Source: Acetatifactor sp. (GTDB taxonomy: Bacteria; Bacillota; Clostridia; Lachnospirales; Lachnospiraceae). From it: 7,278 bases of DNA. The first letter of the stretch is position 1. Every line of letters begins with the position of its first letter. This document shows, piece by piece, positions 1 through 6,934 of this stretch. The stretch lies in contig JAILPF010000500.1 in assembly GCA_024699575.1 (NCBI GenBank), positions 1 to 7,278 on the forward strand. Direction: 5' to 3'. The notes below the pieces were generated by a model. It was not told the DNA's origin, searched no databases, and worked only from the letters and a program-made list of their open reading frames with translations. The position numbers and the translations under genes were made by a program.

Positions 1-4
1 CTAA

Positions 5-166
5 TGAGTCAACTGGAATGGCAGTTGAGTATGACTCAAATACCTTTTTGGTTTGAATGAGTCAAATTGTAGACGTAATGTGATTGACTGCATATTGGAA
101 AAACTATAAAAAGAGTCAATGTAAGGGTAAAAGACAAGTTACAGTTGCCATTAAAGTCGACTCAAA
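5..166. repeat. Five dispersed copies of a TGAGTCA/TGACTCA core
   Basis: The 7-bp core TGAGTCA or its complement TGACTCA occurs at 5-11, 32-38 and 58-64, with shorter matches at 113-119 (GAGTCAA) and 159-166 (GACTCAAA). The first three are spaced 27 and 26 bp apart. Copies are in both orientations and usually followed by extra A's (or preceded by T's on the other strand). TCAACTG at 9-15 also pairs with CAGTTGA at 22-28, so the left end can form a small hairpin. This could be a set of operator sites or a degenerate intergenic repeat; the sequence alone does not decide between them. Confidence 0.55.
84..110 (+). promoter_or_regulatory. Possible sigma-A type promoter upstream of valS
   Basis: TTGACT at 84-89 resembles a -35 box and TATAAA at 105-110 resembles a -10 box, but the 15-nt spacer is shorter than the usual 17. 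If used, the transcript would carry a leader of roughly 275 nt containing the structured GC-rich element before reaching valS. No better -35/-10 pair was found closer to the gene. This is a weak call. Confidence 0.25.
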
Positions 167-186
167 CAGATGAAATCAGGTTTATC

Positions 187-311
187 GCGGTGCTATTCGC
201 ATTTCGCTGCGCTACATGCTCATGTCGCGCTGTCGCGCTATGTGTCTGTCCGCATAAATGCGTTTGCGTGAGCAAGCTCCCGCCGCACATTATGCGGCAG
301 CCACGCACCGC
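187..311. repeat. GC-rich structured intergenic element with terminal inverted repeat
   Basis: GCGGTGC at 187-193 is the exact reverse complement of GCACCGC at 305-311, so the block can close on itself. Inside lie two hairpins. The first (209-230) pairs GCGC plus ACATG with CATGT plus GCGC around one mismatch. The second (242-304) is a long hairpin with only small interruptions. A perfect tandem 8-mer GTCGCGCT sits at 224-231 and 232-239. Composition is clearly GC-richer than the AT-rich flanks on either side. No ORF with family features or a ribosome binding site covers it. It looks like a MITE/REP-type palindromic element or a structured RNA; I do not recognise a named family. Confidence 0.6.
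242..304. other. Long hairpin within the GC-rich element
   Basis: Reading inward, the arms pair as follows: GTG 242-244 with CAC 302-304; CTG 246-248 with CAG 298-300; CCGCATAA 250-257 with TTATGCGG 290-297; TGCG 259-262 with CGCA 284-287; GCG 266-268 with CGC 281-283; and GAGC 270-273 with GCTC 276-279. Only 1-3 nt bulges or mismatches separate these blocks, giving about 25 base pairs. There is no U-run after it, so it does not look like an intrinsic terminator. Confidence 0.65.
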
Positions 312-380
312 TTGTAGAAACGCACAACTTCGAATTTGTTGATTAGAAACATTTTTGTAAAAAGTCAGAATCATAATTAA

Positions 381-387
381 AAAGGAG
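381..387 (+). promoter_or_regulatory. Ribosome binding site of valS
   Basis: AAAGGAG lies 6 nt before the ATG at 394. This is close to ideal spacing and supports that start codon. Confidence 0.8.
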
Positions 388-393
388 ACGCAT

Positions 394-3072
394 ATGAAAA
401 AAGAACTGGCAAAAACTTATGATCCCGCAGGGATTGAAGACAGACTTTATGAAAAATGGCTGGAAAAGAAATATTTCCATGCAGAAGTGGATCATTCCAA
501 GACCCCCTTCACCATTGTAATTCCCCCTCCAAATATTACAGGACAGCTCCATATGGGACATGCTCTGGATAATACCATGCAGGACATCCTGATTCGTTTC
601 AAGAGAATGCAGGGCTTCAATGCACTTTGGCAGCCCGGCACAGACCATGCTTCCATTGCGACAGAGGTTAAGATTATCGAGAAGCTGAAAGAGGAAGGCA
701 TCGACAAACACGATCTCGGACGTGAAAAGTTTTTGGAACGTGCATGGGACTGGAAAAAAGAATACGGTGGTCGTATTATCAACCAGCTGAAAAAGATGGG
801 ATCTTCCTGTGATTGGGACAGAGAGAGATTTACCATGGATGAAGGTTGCAATAAGGCAGTCACCGAAGTATTCGTAAAGATGCATGAAAAAGGATACATC
901 TACAAAGGTTCTAGAATCATCAACTGGTGTCCTGTTTGTAACACTTCCATTTCCGATGCGGAAGTTGAGTATCAGGAGCAGGCAGGGCATTTCTGGCACA
1001 TTAAATATCCTATCATGAATGAGGATGGAACTCCCAGTACAACAGAGTTTTTGACCTTTGCAACCACCCGTCCCGAGACCATGCTGGGCGATACCGCAGT
1101 AGCAGTACATCCTGATGATGAACGTTACCAGCATCTGATTGGCAAAAAGGTAATGCTTCCTATTGTGAATCGTGTGATTCCCATTGTTGCCGACAGCTAT
1201 GTTGACAGAGAGTTCGGTACCGGTGTTGTTAAGATTACACCTGCCCATGACCCTAACGATTTCGAGGTAGGAAAGCGTCATAACTTGCCTATCATCAATG
1301 TGATGAACGACGACGCTACCATCAATGAGAACGGTGGCGATTTGAAGGGTCTTGACCGTTACGAAGCAAGAAAGAGAATTGTGGAAGAGCTGGACAGACA
1401 GGGACTTTTGGTTAAGATTGAAGACTATACACATAATGTAGGTACCCATGACCGTTGCAAGACTACCATCGAACCTTTGGTAAAGGAACAGTGGTTTGTC
1501 AAGATGGATGAGTTGATTAAGCCCGCTGTCAAGGCAATCAAGGACGGAGAAATCAAGCTGATTCCGGAGAGAATGGAAAAGACCTACTATAACTGGACAG
1601 ACAATATCCGTGACTGGTGTATCAGCCGTCAGCTCTGGTGGGGACACCGTATTCCGGCATACTATTGCGATGAGTGTCATGAAGTAGTGGTAGCAGGTGA
1701 GATGCCGGATGTATGTCCGAAGTGTGGATGTACTCACTTTACACAGGATCCAGATACTCTGGATACCTGGTTCTCCTCCGCACTTTGGCCTTTCGAGACT
1801 CTGGGCTGGCCTGAGAAGACAGAGGATTTGAAATACTTCTATCCGACAGATGTATTGGTAACCGGCTATGATATCATTTTCTTCTGGGTAATCCGTATGA
1901 TTTTCTCGGGTTACGAGCAGATGGGAGAAAAACCTTTCAAGACGGTTCTCTTCCACGGTCTGGTAAGAGACAGTCAGGGACGTAAAATGTCCAAGTCTCT
2001 GGGAAATGGTATTGACCCTCTTAAGATTATTGAAGAGTACGGTGCCGATGCACTTCGTCTTACTTTGATTACCGGAAATGCACCCGGAAACGATATGCGT
2101 TTCTACTATGAGAGAGTGGAGAACAGCCGTAACTTTGCAAATAAAGTTTGGAATGCTTCCCGTTTTATCATGATGAACATGGAGCAGGCACTGGAAAAGA
2201 CCGGTAAAGAGGTAAGTACTCCCGCTGTAGCAGATTTGCAGCCTGTGGATAAATGGATTCTCTCCAAACTGAATACACTTGTAAAAGATGTGACAGACAA
2301 TATGGAGAACTTTGAACTGGGCATTGCGGTTCAGAAGGTTTACGATTTCATTTGGGACGAATTCTGCGATTGGTATATCGAGATGGTAAAACCCCGTCTG
2401 TACAACACAGATGATACAGCAAGCCAGAATGCTGCACTTTGGACTTTGAAGGCAGTTCTGATTGATGCATTAAAGCTTCTTCATCCTTATATGCCGTTCA
2501 TTACAGAAGAGATTTTCTGCACGCTTCAAAGTGAAGAAGAGTCCATCATGATCAGTAAATGGCCTGTATTCACTGAGGAGAGAAGCTTTGCAAAAGAGGA
2601 GAAGGATATCGAGATTATCAAGGAAGCTGTCCGTGGTATTCGTAACATTCGTTCCGAGATGAATGTAGCACCCAGCCGTAAGGCAAGTGTATATGTGGTA
2701 AGTGAGAACGATGATATCCTGTGTACCTTTACAGAAGGTCAGCTGTTCTTTGCTTCTCTGGCATATGCTAACGAAGTATTTATGCAGAAGGATAAGACAG
2801 GTATTGCGCAGGATGCAGTCTCTGTCGTAATTCCCGGTGCAACATTGTACATTCCTTTCGCAGAGTTGGTTGACATAGCTCAGGAAATCGAGCGTCTTAC
2901 CAAGGAGCAGAAGCGTCTGGAGGGGGAACTTGCCCGTGTAAACGGAATGCTTTCCAATGAACGTTTTATCTCCAAGGCACCTGAAGCAAAGATTGCTGAG
3001 GAAAAAGAAAAACTTGCAAAATATACCCAGATGATGGAGCAGGTGACAACCCGTCTGAGTCAGTTGAAATAA
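394..3072 (+). CDS. valS: Valyl-tRNA synthetase (class I)
   Basis: This cytoplasmic enzyme charges tRNA-Val with valine using ATP and edits mischarged threonine. The 892-residue length is normal for bacterial ValRS. The class I 'HIGH' signature is HMGH at residues 53-56, after a PPPNITG stretch. The second signature, KMSKS, is at 531-535. The CP1 editing domain is visible as [13 protein letters not shown] (224-236) and [16 protein letters not shown] (275-290). Cysteine pairs CPVC (179-182), CDEC (425-428) and CPKC (441-444) suggest zinc-binding knuckles. The last ~65 residues form a Lys/Glu-rich coiled coil, the tRNA-binding arm typical of ValRS. The start has a good Shine-Dalgarno. The gene appears monocistronic: a terminator follows, and no folC gene is adjacent, although valS-folC pairing is common in Firmicutes. 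No T-box is visible upstream. Identification is secure. Confidence 0.98.
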   Translation: MKKELAKTYDPAGIEDRLYEKWLEKKYFHAEVDHSKTPFTIVIPPPNITGQLHMGHALDNTMQDILIRFKRMQGFNALWQPGTDHASIATEVKIIEKLKEEGIDKHDLGREKFLERAWDWKKEYGGRIINQLKKMGSSCDWDRERFTMDEGCNKAVTEVFVKMHEKGYIYKGSRIINWCPVCNTSISDAEVEYQEQAGHFWHIKYPIMNEDGTPSTTEFLTFATTRPETMLGDTAVAVHPDDERYQHLIGKKVMLPIVNRVIPIVADSYVDREFGTGVVKITPAHDPNDFEVGKRHNLPIINVMNDDATINENGGDLKGLDRYEARKRIVEELDRQGLLVKIEDYTHNVGTHDRCKTTIEPLVKEQWFVKMDELIKPAVKAIKDGEIKLIPERMEKTYYNWTDNIRDWCISRQLWWGHRIPAYYCDECHEVVVAGEMPDVCPKCGCTHFTQDPDTLDTWFSSALWPFETLGWPEKTEDLKYFYPTDVLVTGYDIIFFWVIRMIFSGYEQMGEKPFKTVLFHGLVRDSQGRKMSKSLGNGIDPLKIIEEYGADALRLTLITGNAPGNDMRFYYERVENSRNFANKVWNASRFIMMNMEQALEKTGKEVSTPAVADLQPVDKWILSKLNTLVKDVTDNMENFELGIAVQKVYDFIWDEFCDWYIEMVKPRLYNTDDTASQNAALWTLKAVLIDALKLLHPYMPFITEEIFCTLQSEEESIMISKWPVFTEERSFAKEEKDIEIIKEAVRGIRNIRSEMNVAPSRKASVYVVSENDDILCTFTEGQLFFASLAYANEVFMQKDKTGIAQDAVSVVIPGATLYIPFAELVDIAQEIERLTKEQKRLEGELARVNGMLSNERFISKAPEAKIAEEKEKLAKYTQMMEQVTTRLSQLK

Positions 3073-3115
3073 ACGATAAAACGTTTGCAAAAAATTTAAT
3101 AAAGGATTGCTTTTT

Positions 3116-3151
3116 GAAATTGCTTGTGTTACGATAAACACAAGCAATTTC
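3116..3151 (+). terminator. Intrinsic terminator of valS
   Basis: A perfect 15-bp stem pairs 3116-3130 with 3137-3151 across the 6-nt loop ACGATA. The stem's 3' arm ends in AATTTC and runs into TTTAT, giving a moderate U-rich tail on the + strand. It begins 43 nt after the valS stop codon, so it most likely ends the valS transcript and insulates the genes downstream. Confidence 0.8.
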
Positions 3152-3317
3152 TTTATATGCGCTTTTCGACGCGTTATCTTTTGCAGACTTTCTAATCTGC
3201 AGTCAAGTTATCTACAAGAATCTTGCTTAATCCATTTATTACAATTCAAAATTAGGCAGGAGTGCAGATAACAATGGCAGAAGAGCTTGTTTCGAATTTC
3301 GATGTATTCCTGCAGAT

Positions 3318-3325
3318 AAAGGAGG
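3318..3325 (+). promoter_or_regulatory. Ribosome binding site choosing the 3331 start of the Rpn-type gene
   Basis: AAAGGAGG, an essentially perfect anti-16S match, ends 5 nt before the ATG at 3331. Upstream in-frame candidates are weaker: the GTG at 3262 directly abuts its AGGAG, and the ATG at 3274 has AGGAG at an 11-nt spacing. The 3331 start is therefore preferred. Confidence 0.75.
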
Positions 3326-3829
3326 AACACATGGCAAAACGAAACAGGAAACGACCTAAGAAACGGAAAAATCATGTTATTCGAACTTATAAGGATACAG
3401 TATTCCGGATGCTTTTTACGGACAGAAAAGAACTGCTTGAATTGTATAATGCGGTGAATGATACGGAGTATCAGAACCCGGAGGAACTGATTATTACAAC
3501 TCTGGACAGTGCGATTTTTATGACAATCAAAAATGATGTGTCCTTTGTGGTCGATATGAGACTGGGGCTATATGAACAGCAGTCTACAGTGAATCCCAAC
3601 ATGCCGCTTCGAAATCTATTATATGTTTCGCAGGTGTATGAAGAGTTGGTGGTGCGCACAGATTTATATTCCAGAAAAAGAATTATGCTGCCTGCACCGC
3701 ATTTTATTACATTTTACAATGGTGAGGAAATACAGGGAGAATACTTCTTTACAGACAGCGGTGGAACGGGCAGTGGAAGAGTGTATTGTGGAGGGAATTC
3801 TGGAAGAATTTCTGCGCAGAGAGAAAGCG

Positions 3830-3835
3830 AAGGTG
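3830..3835 (+). promoter_or_regulatory. Internal ribosome binding site within the Rpn-type gene
   Basis: AAGGTG lies 6 nt before an ATG at 3842 in the reading frame of the C-terminal half. It is just upstream of the TGA (3856-3858) that ends the N-terminal frame, so re-initiation there is plausible. Confidence 0.45.
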
Positions 3836-3841
3836 ATCAGT

Positions 3842-4108
3842 ATGAGTATTTTATATGAGTTTGATCAGGAACTGCATGATAGGACGTTGTATCAGGAAGG
3901 AAGAGAAGAAGGAAGAGAGTTGTATCTGATAGTACTTGTTTCACGCATGATTCAACAAAAGATACCGGCTGAAAAGATTGCTGCTCAGTTGGGGGAGAAT
4001 GTATCGAAAATCAAGAAAATCTGCTCGCTTATCGAAGAGAACGGAAGTATGGTTAAAGAATGTGATGCAGAAATAATATATGAGAAACTCCAAGATGGAG
4101 AAATGTGA
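3842..4108 (+). CDS. Possible small C-terminal Rpn product from an internal start (88 aa)
   Basis: From ATG 3842 the C-terminal frame encodes 88 residues beginning MSILYEFDQEL. An EGREEGRE segment follows, then a helical stretch (PAEKIAAQLGENVSKIKKI) that resembles a small helix-turn-helix-like motif. A Shine-Dalgarno of good spacing precedes the ATG. In E. coli, rpn genes are reported to make a short in-frame C-terminal protein that restrains the full-length nuclease. By analogy this fragment could be such a product that outlived its nuclease, but it could equally be dead sequence. The ORF starts 17 nt before the upstream frame's stop ends, giving possible translational coupling. Expression is inferred, not shown. 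Confidence 0.35.
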   Translation: MSILYEFDQELHDRTLYQEGREEGRELYLIVLVSRMIQQKIPAEKIAAQLGENVSKIKKICSLIEENGSMVKECDAEIIYEKLQDGEM

Positions 4109-4126
4109 ATGCTGGAGACAGCATCC

Positions 4127-4131
4127 GGAGG
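4127..4131 (+). promoter_or_regulatory. Ribosome binding site choosing the 4137 start of the DUF89 gene
   Basis: GGAGG ends 5 nt before ATG 4137. The longer ORF start at 4080 has no Shine-Dalgarno and would overlap the Rpn remnant, whereas 4137 leaves a 28-nt gap. Confidence 0.75.
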
Positions 4132-4136
4132 AGATA

Positions 4137-4979
4137 ATGAGAATAACGGAAAGTTGTGCAGAGTGTCTGTATGACAAACAGAAACATCTGACAGATAATG
4201 AAACGTATCTTGCCAGAGTGCGGGAAATCATAGAAAATCGATCGGAGGAGGATACCTCTCCTTATCTGGTTTACCTTTTTGATAAAGAGTATGTAAAATG
4301 TTTTGGTGAGAGATATTCCTATGCTGATATCAAAAAGCAATATAACGATTTGATGCTCTCCATGGAAGCGGAAATCAGAAAAAGGATTGAAGAATCAGAT
4401 GAGCCTCTAAAAGAAGCACTGTTTTTGGCGCGAGTAGGAAATTATATCGATTTTGGGGCCATGAATCACGTGGATACGAATGTATTTCTGCAATTGTTTG
4501 AACATGTGCAGATTAGTGCCAGAGATGAAAAGACCTATCAGTCATTTCTTGAGGAATGTGAACATGCAAAGAACTTTTTGCTGGTTGCAGACAACTGTGG
4601 CGAGATTGTGTTGGATAAGCTGATGTTGGAACAACTCAGGAGAAGATTTCCAAAGTTGGATATCACTGTTTTGGTGCGAGGTGGGGAAGTGCTGAATGAT
4701 GTTATCGAGGAAGATGCATCTTATGTAGGGATTGACAAAGTGGCGAGAATCCTGCCAAACGGGGCAGCTGTGGCCGGAACCATCTACGGTATGCTGAATG
4801 ATGCTGCAAAGGAAGTGCTGGATCATGCGGATGTAATTCTTGCAAAAGGGCAAGGTAACTACGAATCATTGTCCAATCATGGCAGACATATATTCTTTGC
4901 ATTTTTGTGTAAATGTGATCATTTCGCGGCCAAATTCGGTGTGGAGAAACTGACGGGAATGTTTGTGGAGGAAAGATAA
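4137..4979 (+). CDS. DUF89 / ARMT1-like damage-control phosphatase
   Basis: The 280-residue protein belongs to the DUF89 family, metal-dependent phosphatases proposed to remove damaged or surplus phosphometabolites such as sugar phosphates. The chosen start gives MRITESCAECLYDKQ, matching the short Cys-x-x-Cys N-terminus of prokaryotic DUF89 proteins. Family landmarks follow in order: GNYIDFGA (101-108), ADNCGEIVLD (151-160, with the metal-site Asp152-Asn153 and GE), RGGEVLNDV (181-189, with Asn187-Asp188) and KGQGNYESL (237-245). All key residues look intact, so the enzyme should be active. No signal peptide or membrane segment is visible, so it is cytoplasmic. Its stop overlaps the ATG of the Nudix gene by one base (TAATG), which implies coupled translation. 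It is the first gene of a five-gene cluster. The exact substrate cannot be told from the sequence. Confidence 0.9.
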   Translation: MRITESCAECLYDKQKHLTDNETYLARVREIIENRSEEDTSPYLVYLFDKEYVKCFGERYSYADIKKQYNDLMLSMEAEIRKRIEESDEPLKEALFLARVGNYIDFGAMNHVDTNVFLQLFEHVQISARDEKTYQSFLEECEHAKNFLLVADNCGEIVLDKLMLEQLRRRFPKLDITVLVRGGEVLNDVIEEDASYVGIDKVARILPNGAAVAGTIYGMLNDAAKEVLDHADVILAKGQGNYESLSNHGRHIFFAFLCKCDHFAAKFGVEKLTGMFVEER

Positions 4980-5497
4980 TGGCACAGGAAATATGGGATT
5001 TGTATGATAGAGACGGTAACCGAACAGGGGAAACCTTTGTGCGTGGCTTTGGCAATTATAAAGATATCCCTCCGGGCAGATATCACATGGTAGTGGATAT
5101 TCTGGTTTTGCATGCGGATGGAACCTATCTTCTGACAAAAAGGAGCATGGAAAAGGATGTCTACCCGGGATATTGGGAAGCCAGTGCAGGTGGTTCAGCA
5201 ATCAGTGGCGAGGAGCCTCTTGAGGCGGCGACCCGAGAGCTGTTTGAGGAAACCGGGCTAAAAGCGGATGCGATGGAGTTACTCAACATTCTTTATAAAG
5301 ACAGCAGCAAGGGCGTGTACTATTCCTATCTTGCAAAGGTGAACTGTGCAAAGGACAGTGTTGTCCTGCAGGAGGGGGAAACGGTAGACTACAAATGGGT
5401 CAATCAAGAAGAACTTCTGGCGTATGTGGATTCTGATGAAGCAATTCACTCGCATAATCAACGATATGAAAAATACATAAACTCTTTAAGAAACTGA
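4979..5497 (+). CDS. Nudix hydrolase (IDI/YfcD-like subgroup)
   Basis: The 172-residue protein hydrolyses a nucleoside-diphosphate-linked or similar pyrophosphate compound; the substrate is unknown. A perfect Nudix box spans residues 72-94: G72, E78, then R86-E87-L88-x-E90-E91-x-G93-L94, supplying the Mg2+-binding glutamates. The N-terminus, with WDLYDRDGNRTGET followed by RG and then RYHMVVDILVL, resembles the branch related to isopentenyl-diphosphate isomerase and YfcD, often annotated simply as NUDIX. A good ribosome site, GGAGG at 4966-4970, lies 8 nt before the ATG, inside the end of the DUF89 gene. The one-base overlap with that gene suggests the two products are made together. No export signal is seen. 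Family assignment is secure; substrate and subgroup are tentative. Confidence 0.93.
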   Translation: MAQEIWDLYDRDGNRTGETFVRGFGNYKDIPPGRYHMVVDILVLHADGTYLLTKRSMEKDVYPGYWEASAGGSAISGEEPLEAATRELFEETGLKADAMELLNILYKDSSKGVYYSYLAKVNCAKDSVVLQEGETVDYKWVNQEELLAYVDSDEAIHSHNQRYEKYINSLRN

Positions 5498-5522
5498 CAA
5501 TATGACTGTGGGGCATAAATGA

Positions 5523-6356
5523 ATGAAGATTGTGAATCTGATTGAAAATACGGAAGGGAATGAAAAATGCACTCCGGCACATGGACTTTCCTTTTACATT
5601 GAGACAAAAAAGCATAAGCTTTTGGTAGATTCGGGACCTTCTGAGTTGACGGTACAAAATGCCGATGCACTTGGGATTGAACTACGGGAAGTGGATACTG
5701 TTATTTTGAGTCATGGGCACTATGACCATTCCGGAGGGCTTCTTTCTTTTTGCGAACGCAATCCTCGTGCAAGGATATATATGCAGAAATGCGCTGCAGG
5801 TGAATACTATGCCTATGATGGAAAAGATTCGGGATATCATTACATCGGAATCGCCCCGGAGATTTCGAACCTGTCACAGGTATTTTTCGTCAATGGCGAC
5901 TACCGTATCGATGAGGAACTCTCACTCTTTATAGTGGATGAGCGCAAAGTGGAAATCCCATCCACCAATCTTCGGCTGATGGAACTGGTGGATGGACAAT
6001 TCGTGCAGGACTCTTTTCGGCATGAGCAGTGTCTGGTGATACAGGAGGGAGCACAAAACATTCTCTTCTCCGGATGCGCGCATAATGGAATTCTCAATAT
6101 TATGGAGTGCTTTAAGAAGAAATATGGAATAGTCCCGGACATGGTAATCAGTGGCTTTCATCTTATGCGGAAGAGGGATTATACGGAGGAAGAAATCCGG
6201 GAGGTGGAGGCACTGGCAGAGAAATTGAAGCTGTATGATACAAGGTTTTTTACCTGCCATTGCACCGGCACAGCAGCTTATGAAATTATGAAGGGTATTA
6301 TGAGAGAGAAACTAACTTATATTCATTCCGGGGAAACTGTGGAACAGAAAACTTGA
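5523..6356 (+). CDS. Metallo-beta-lactamase-fold hydrolase, COG1237 type
   Basis: The 277-residue cytoplasmic protein has the metallo-beta-lactamase fold. The zinc-binding signature HGHYDH is at 64-69, preceded by the family phrase KLLVDSGPSE. Further likely ligands are His187 in GCAHNGI (184-190) and His213 in GFHL (211-214); CHCTG at 245-249 is typical of the C-terminus of this subgroup. The pattern fits COG1237, which includes the archaeal enzyme named dihydropterin-ribofuranosyl-aminobenzene phosphate synthase; bacterial members are mostly of unknown function. The gene starts 25 nt after the Nudix stop. Its Shine-Dalgarno is poor (GTGGGG, about 9 nt upstream), so it may depend on coupling or be translated weakly. 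An out-of-frame ATG lies 4 nt upstream of the chosen start. Fold is secure; substrate is unknown. Confidence 0.92.
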   Translation: MKIVNLIENTEGNEKCTPAHGLSFYIETKKHKLLVDSGPSELTVQNADALGIELREVDTVILSHGHYDHSGGLLSFCERNPRARIYMQKCAAGEYYAYDGKDSGYHYIGIAPEISNLSQVFFVNGDYRIDEELSLFIVDERKVEIPSTNLRLMELVDGQFVQDSFRHEQCLVIQEGAQNILFSGCAHNGILNIMECFKKKYGIVPDMVISGFHLMRKRDYTEEEIREVEALAEKLKLYDTRFFTCHCTGTAAYEIMKGIMREKLTYIHSGETVEQKT

Positions 6357-6378
6357 AGATATGAAAATTGTTGATGAG

Positions 6379-6383
6379 AGAGG
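6379..6383 (+). promoter_or_regulatory. Ribosome binding site choosing the 6391 start of the isochorismatase-like gene
   Basis: AGAGG, within GAGAGGAAG, lies 7 nt before ATG 6391. The earlier in-frame ATG at 6361 has no comparable site, and its extra ten residues are not typical of the family. Confidence 0.65.
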
Positions 6384-6390
6384 AAGAAAG

Positions 6391-6933
6391 ATGATTTTAC
6401 TGGTTGTGGATACACAAAAAGGAATTACGGATGAGAGATTATTCGCATTTGGTAGGATGAAAGAAAATATCAAACAGTTAATCAAGCTTGCGAGAGAAGA
6501 AGCGGTAGAAGTCATCTTCGTGTGCCATGATGACGGACCCGGCACAGGGTTTTCAGTGGGGGATGAGGATTTTGAAATCTATGATGAGTTTGCGTCTCTT
6601 GCAGGAGAGCGAATTTTTGATAAGACAGTCAACAGTGCGTTTCACAGTTCCACAGGACTTTTGGATTATTTGAAAGAGCGAAAAGAGAATCAAGTGATGA
6701 TTGTCGGACTTCAGACGAATCTCTGTATTGATGCGACCATCAAGACAGGCTTTGATAATGGACTGGAAATGATTGTGCCGGAATATACCAACTCCACGTT
6801 TGATAATGAGTTTATGACAAGTGAGGTCTGCTATCATTACTACAATGAAATGATCTGGCCGAATCGCTTCGCAAAATGTGTGTCCATGGAAGAAGCCATG
6901 GAAATGTTAGTGAAAACCAAGGTGGGAAAATAG
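6391..6933 (+). CDS. Isochorismatase-like cysteine hydrolase
   Basis: With the 6391 start this is a 180-residue enzyme beginning MILLVVDTQKG, which places the catalytic Asp at residue 7 as in relatives. The rest of the Asp-Lys-Cys triad is present: Lys78 in FDKTVNSAF and nucleophile Cys112 in GLQTNLCIDATIKTG. The family cleaves amide or enol-ether bonds in small molecules (nicotinamide, N-carbamoylsarcosine, isochorismate and others); the exact substrate cannot be read here. There are no isochorismate or siderophore genes nearby, so a true isochorismatase role is unlikely. The gap to the upstream gene is 34 nt and the next gene starts after a single base, so it sits firmly within the cluster. 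No signal peptide is seen. If the ATG at 6361 were used the protein would be 190 residues. Confidence 0.92.
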   Translation: MILLVVDTQKGITDERLFAFGRMKENIKQLIKLAREEAVEVIFVCHDDGPGTGFSVGDEDFEIYDEFASLAGERIFDKTVNSAFHSSTGLLDYLKERKENQVMIVGLQTNLCIDATIKTGFDNGLEMIVPEYTNSTFDNEFMTSEVCYHYYNEMIWPNRFAKCVSMEEAMEMLVKTKVGK

Positions 6934-6934
6934 A

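Larger units (their letters stand above)
3331..4108 (+). pseudogene. Rpn-family PD-(D/E)XK nuclease / putative transposase, internally deleted and frameshifted
   Basis: Intact relatives (Rpn/YhgA-like, often labelled 'transposase' in Clostridia) are about 300-340 residues. They have an N-terminal PD-(D/E)XK nuclease core and a C-terminal region with an AVERAV..CI..GIL..FL motif followed by an E/G/R-rich tail. Here the N-terminal half reads from ATG 3331 in one frame: a basic leader, then TYKDTVFRMLF, then FVVDMRLGLYEQQST with the putative catalytic D and ExQ, then PHFITFYNGEE. That frame ends at a TGA at 3858 after a non-homologous tail. The C-terminal half (TAVERAVEECIVEGILEEFLRR onward) is in the next frame, from about 3738 to 4108. 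The stretch that normally joins the halves, roughly 75-90 residues by memory of the family, seems absent, so the lesion is a deletion whose length is not a multiple of three. The nuclease core survives but full-length protein cannot be made. The family is linked to recombination and phage defence. I am confident of the family and fairly confident of disruption. Confidence 0.8.

Noticed and set aside
242..304. Long hairpin as an intrinsic terminator of an upstream gene
   Set aside because: No run of T follows on the + strand and no run of A precedes it for the - strand.
145..342. A 65-codon + strand open frame across the GC-rich element
   Set aside because: There is no Shine-Dalgarno. The cysteine- and arginine-rich translation is what the palindromic DNA gives by chance.
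1..393. CRISPR array or tRNA gene
   Set aside because: The repeats are only 7 bp and in mixed orientation, and I see no cloverleaf with T-arm GTTCRA consensus and matching acceptor stem.
343..1956. A 537-codon open frame on the - strand
   Set aside because: It lies opposite the secure valS gene, has no recognisable domains and no ribosome site. It is a shadow of valS codon usage.
3182..3201. TGCAGA/TCTGCA inverted repeat
   Set aside because: Only 6 bp with an 8-nt loop and no T-run; it is short enough to arise by chance.
3223..3245. TTGCTT and TACAAT as a promoter for the Rpn-type gene
   Set aside because: The spacer is only 11 nt, too short for a sigma-A promoter.
3262..3330. N-terminal extension of the Rpn-type gene from GTG 3262 or ATG 3274
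   Set aside because: The perfect Shine-Dalgarno before ATG 3331 and the basic leader that follows make the later start far more likely.
4051..4079. Possible promoter for the DUF89 cluster (GGTTAA then TAATAT)
   Set aside because: The -35 match is poor and lies inside the Rpn remnant. Spacing is acceptable but the evidence is too thin to annotate.
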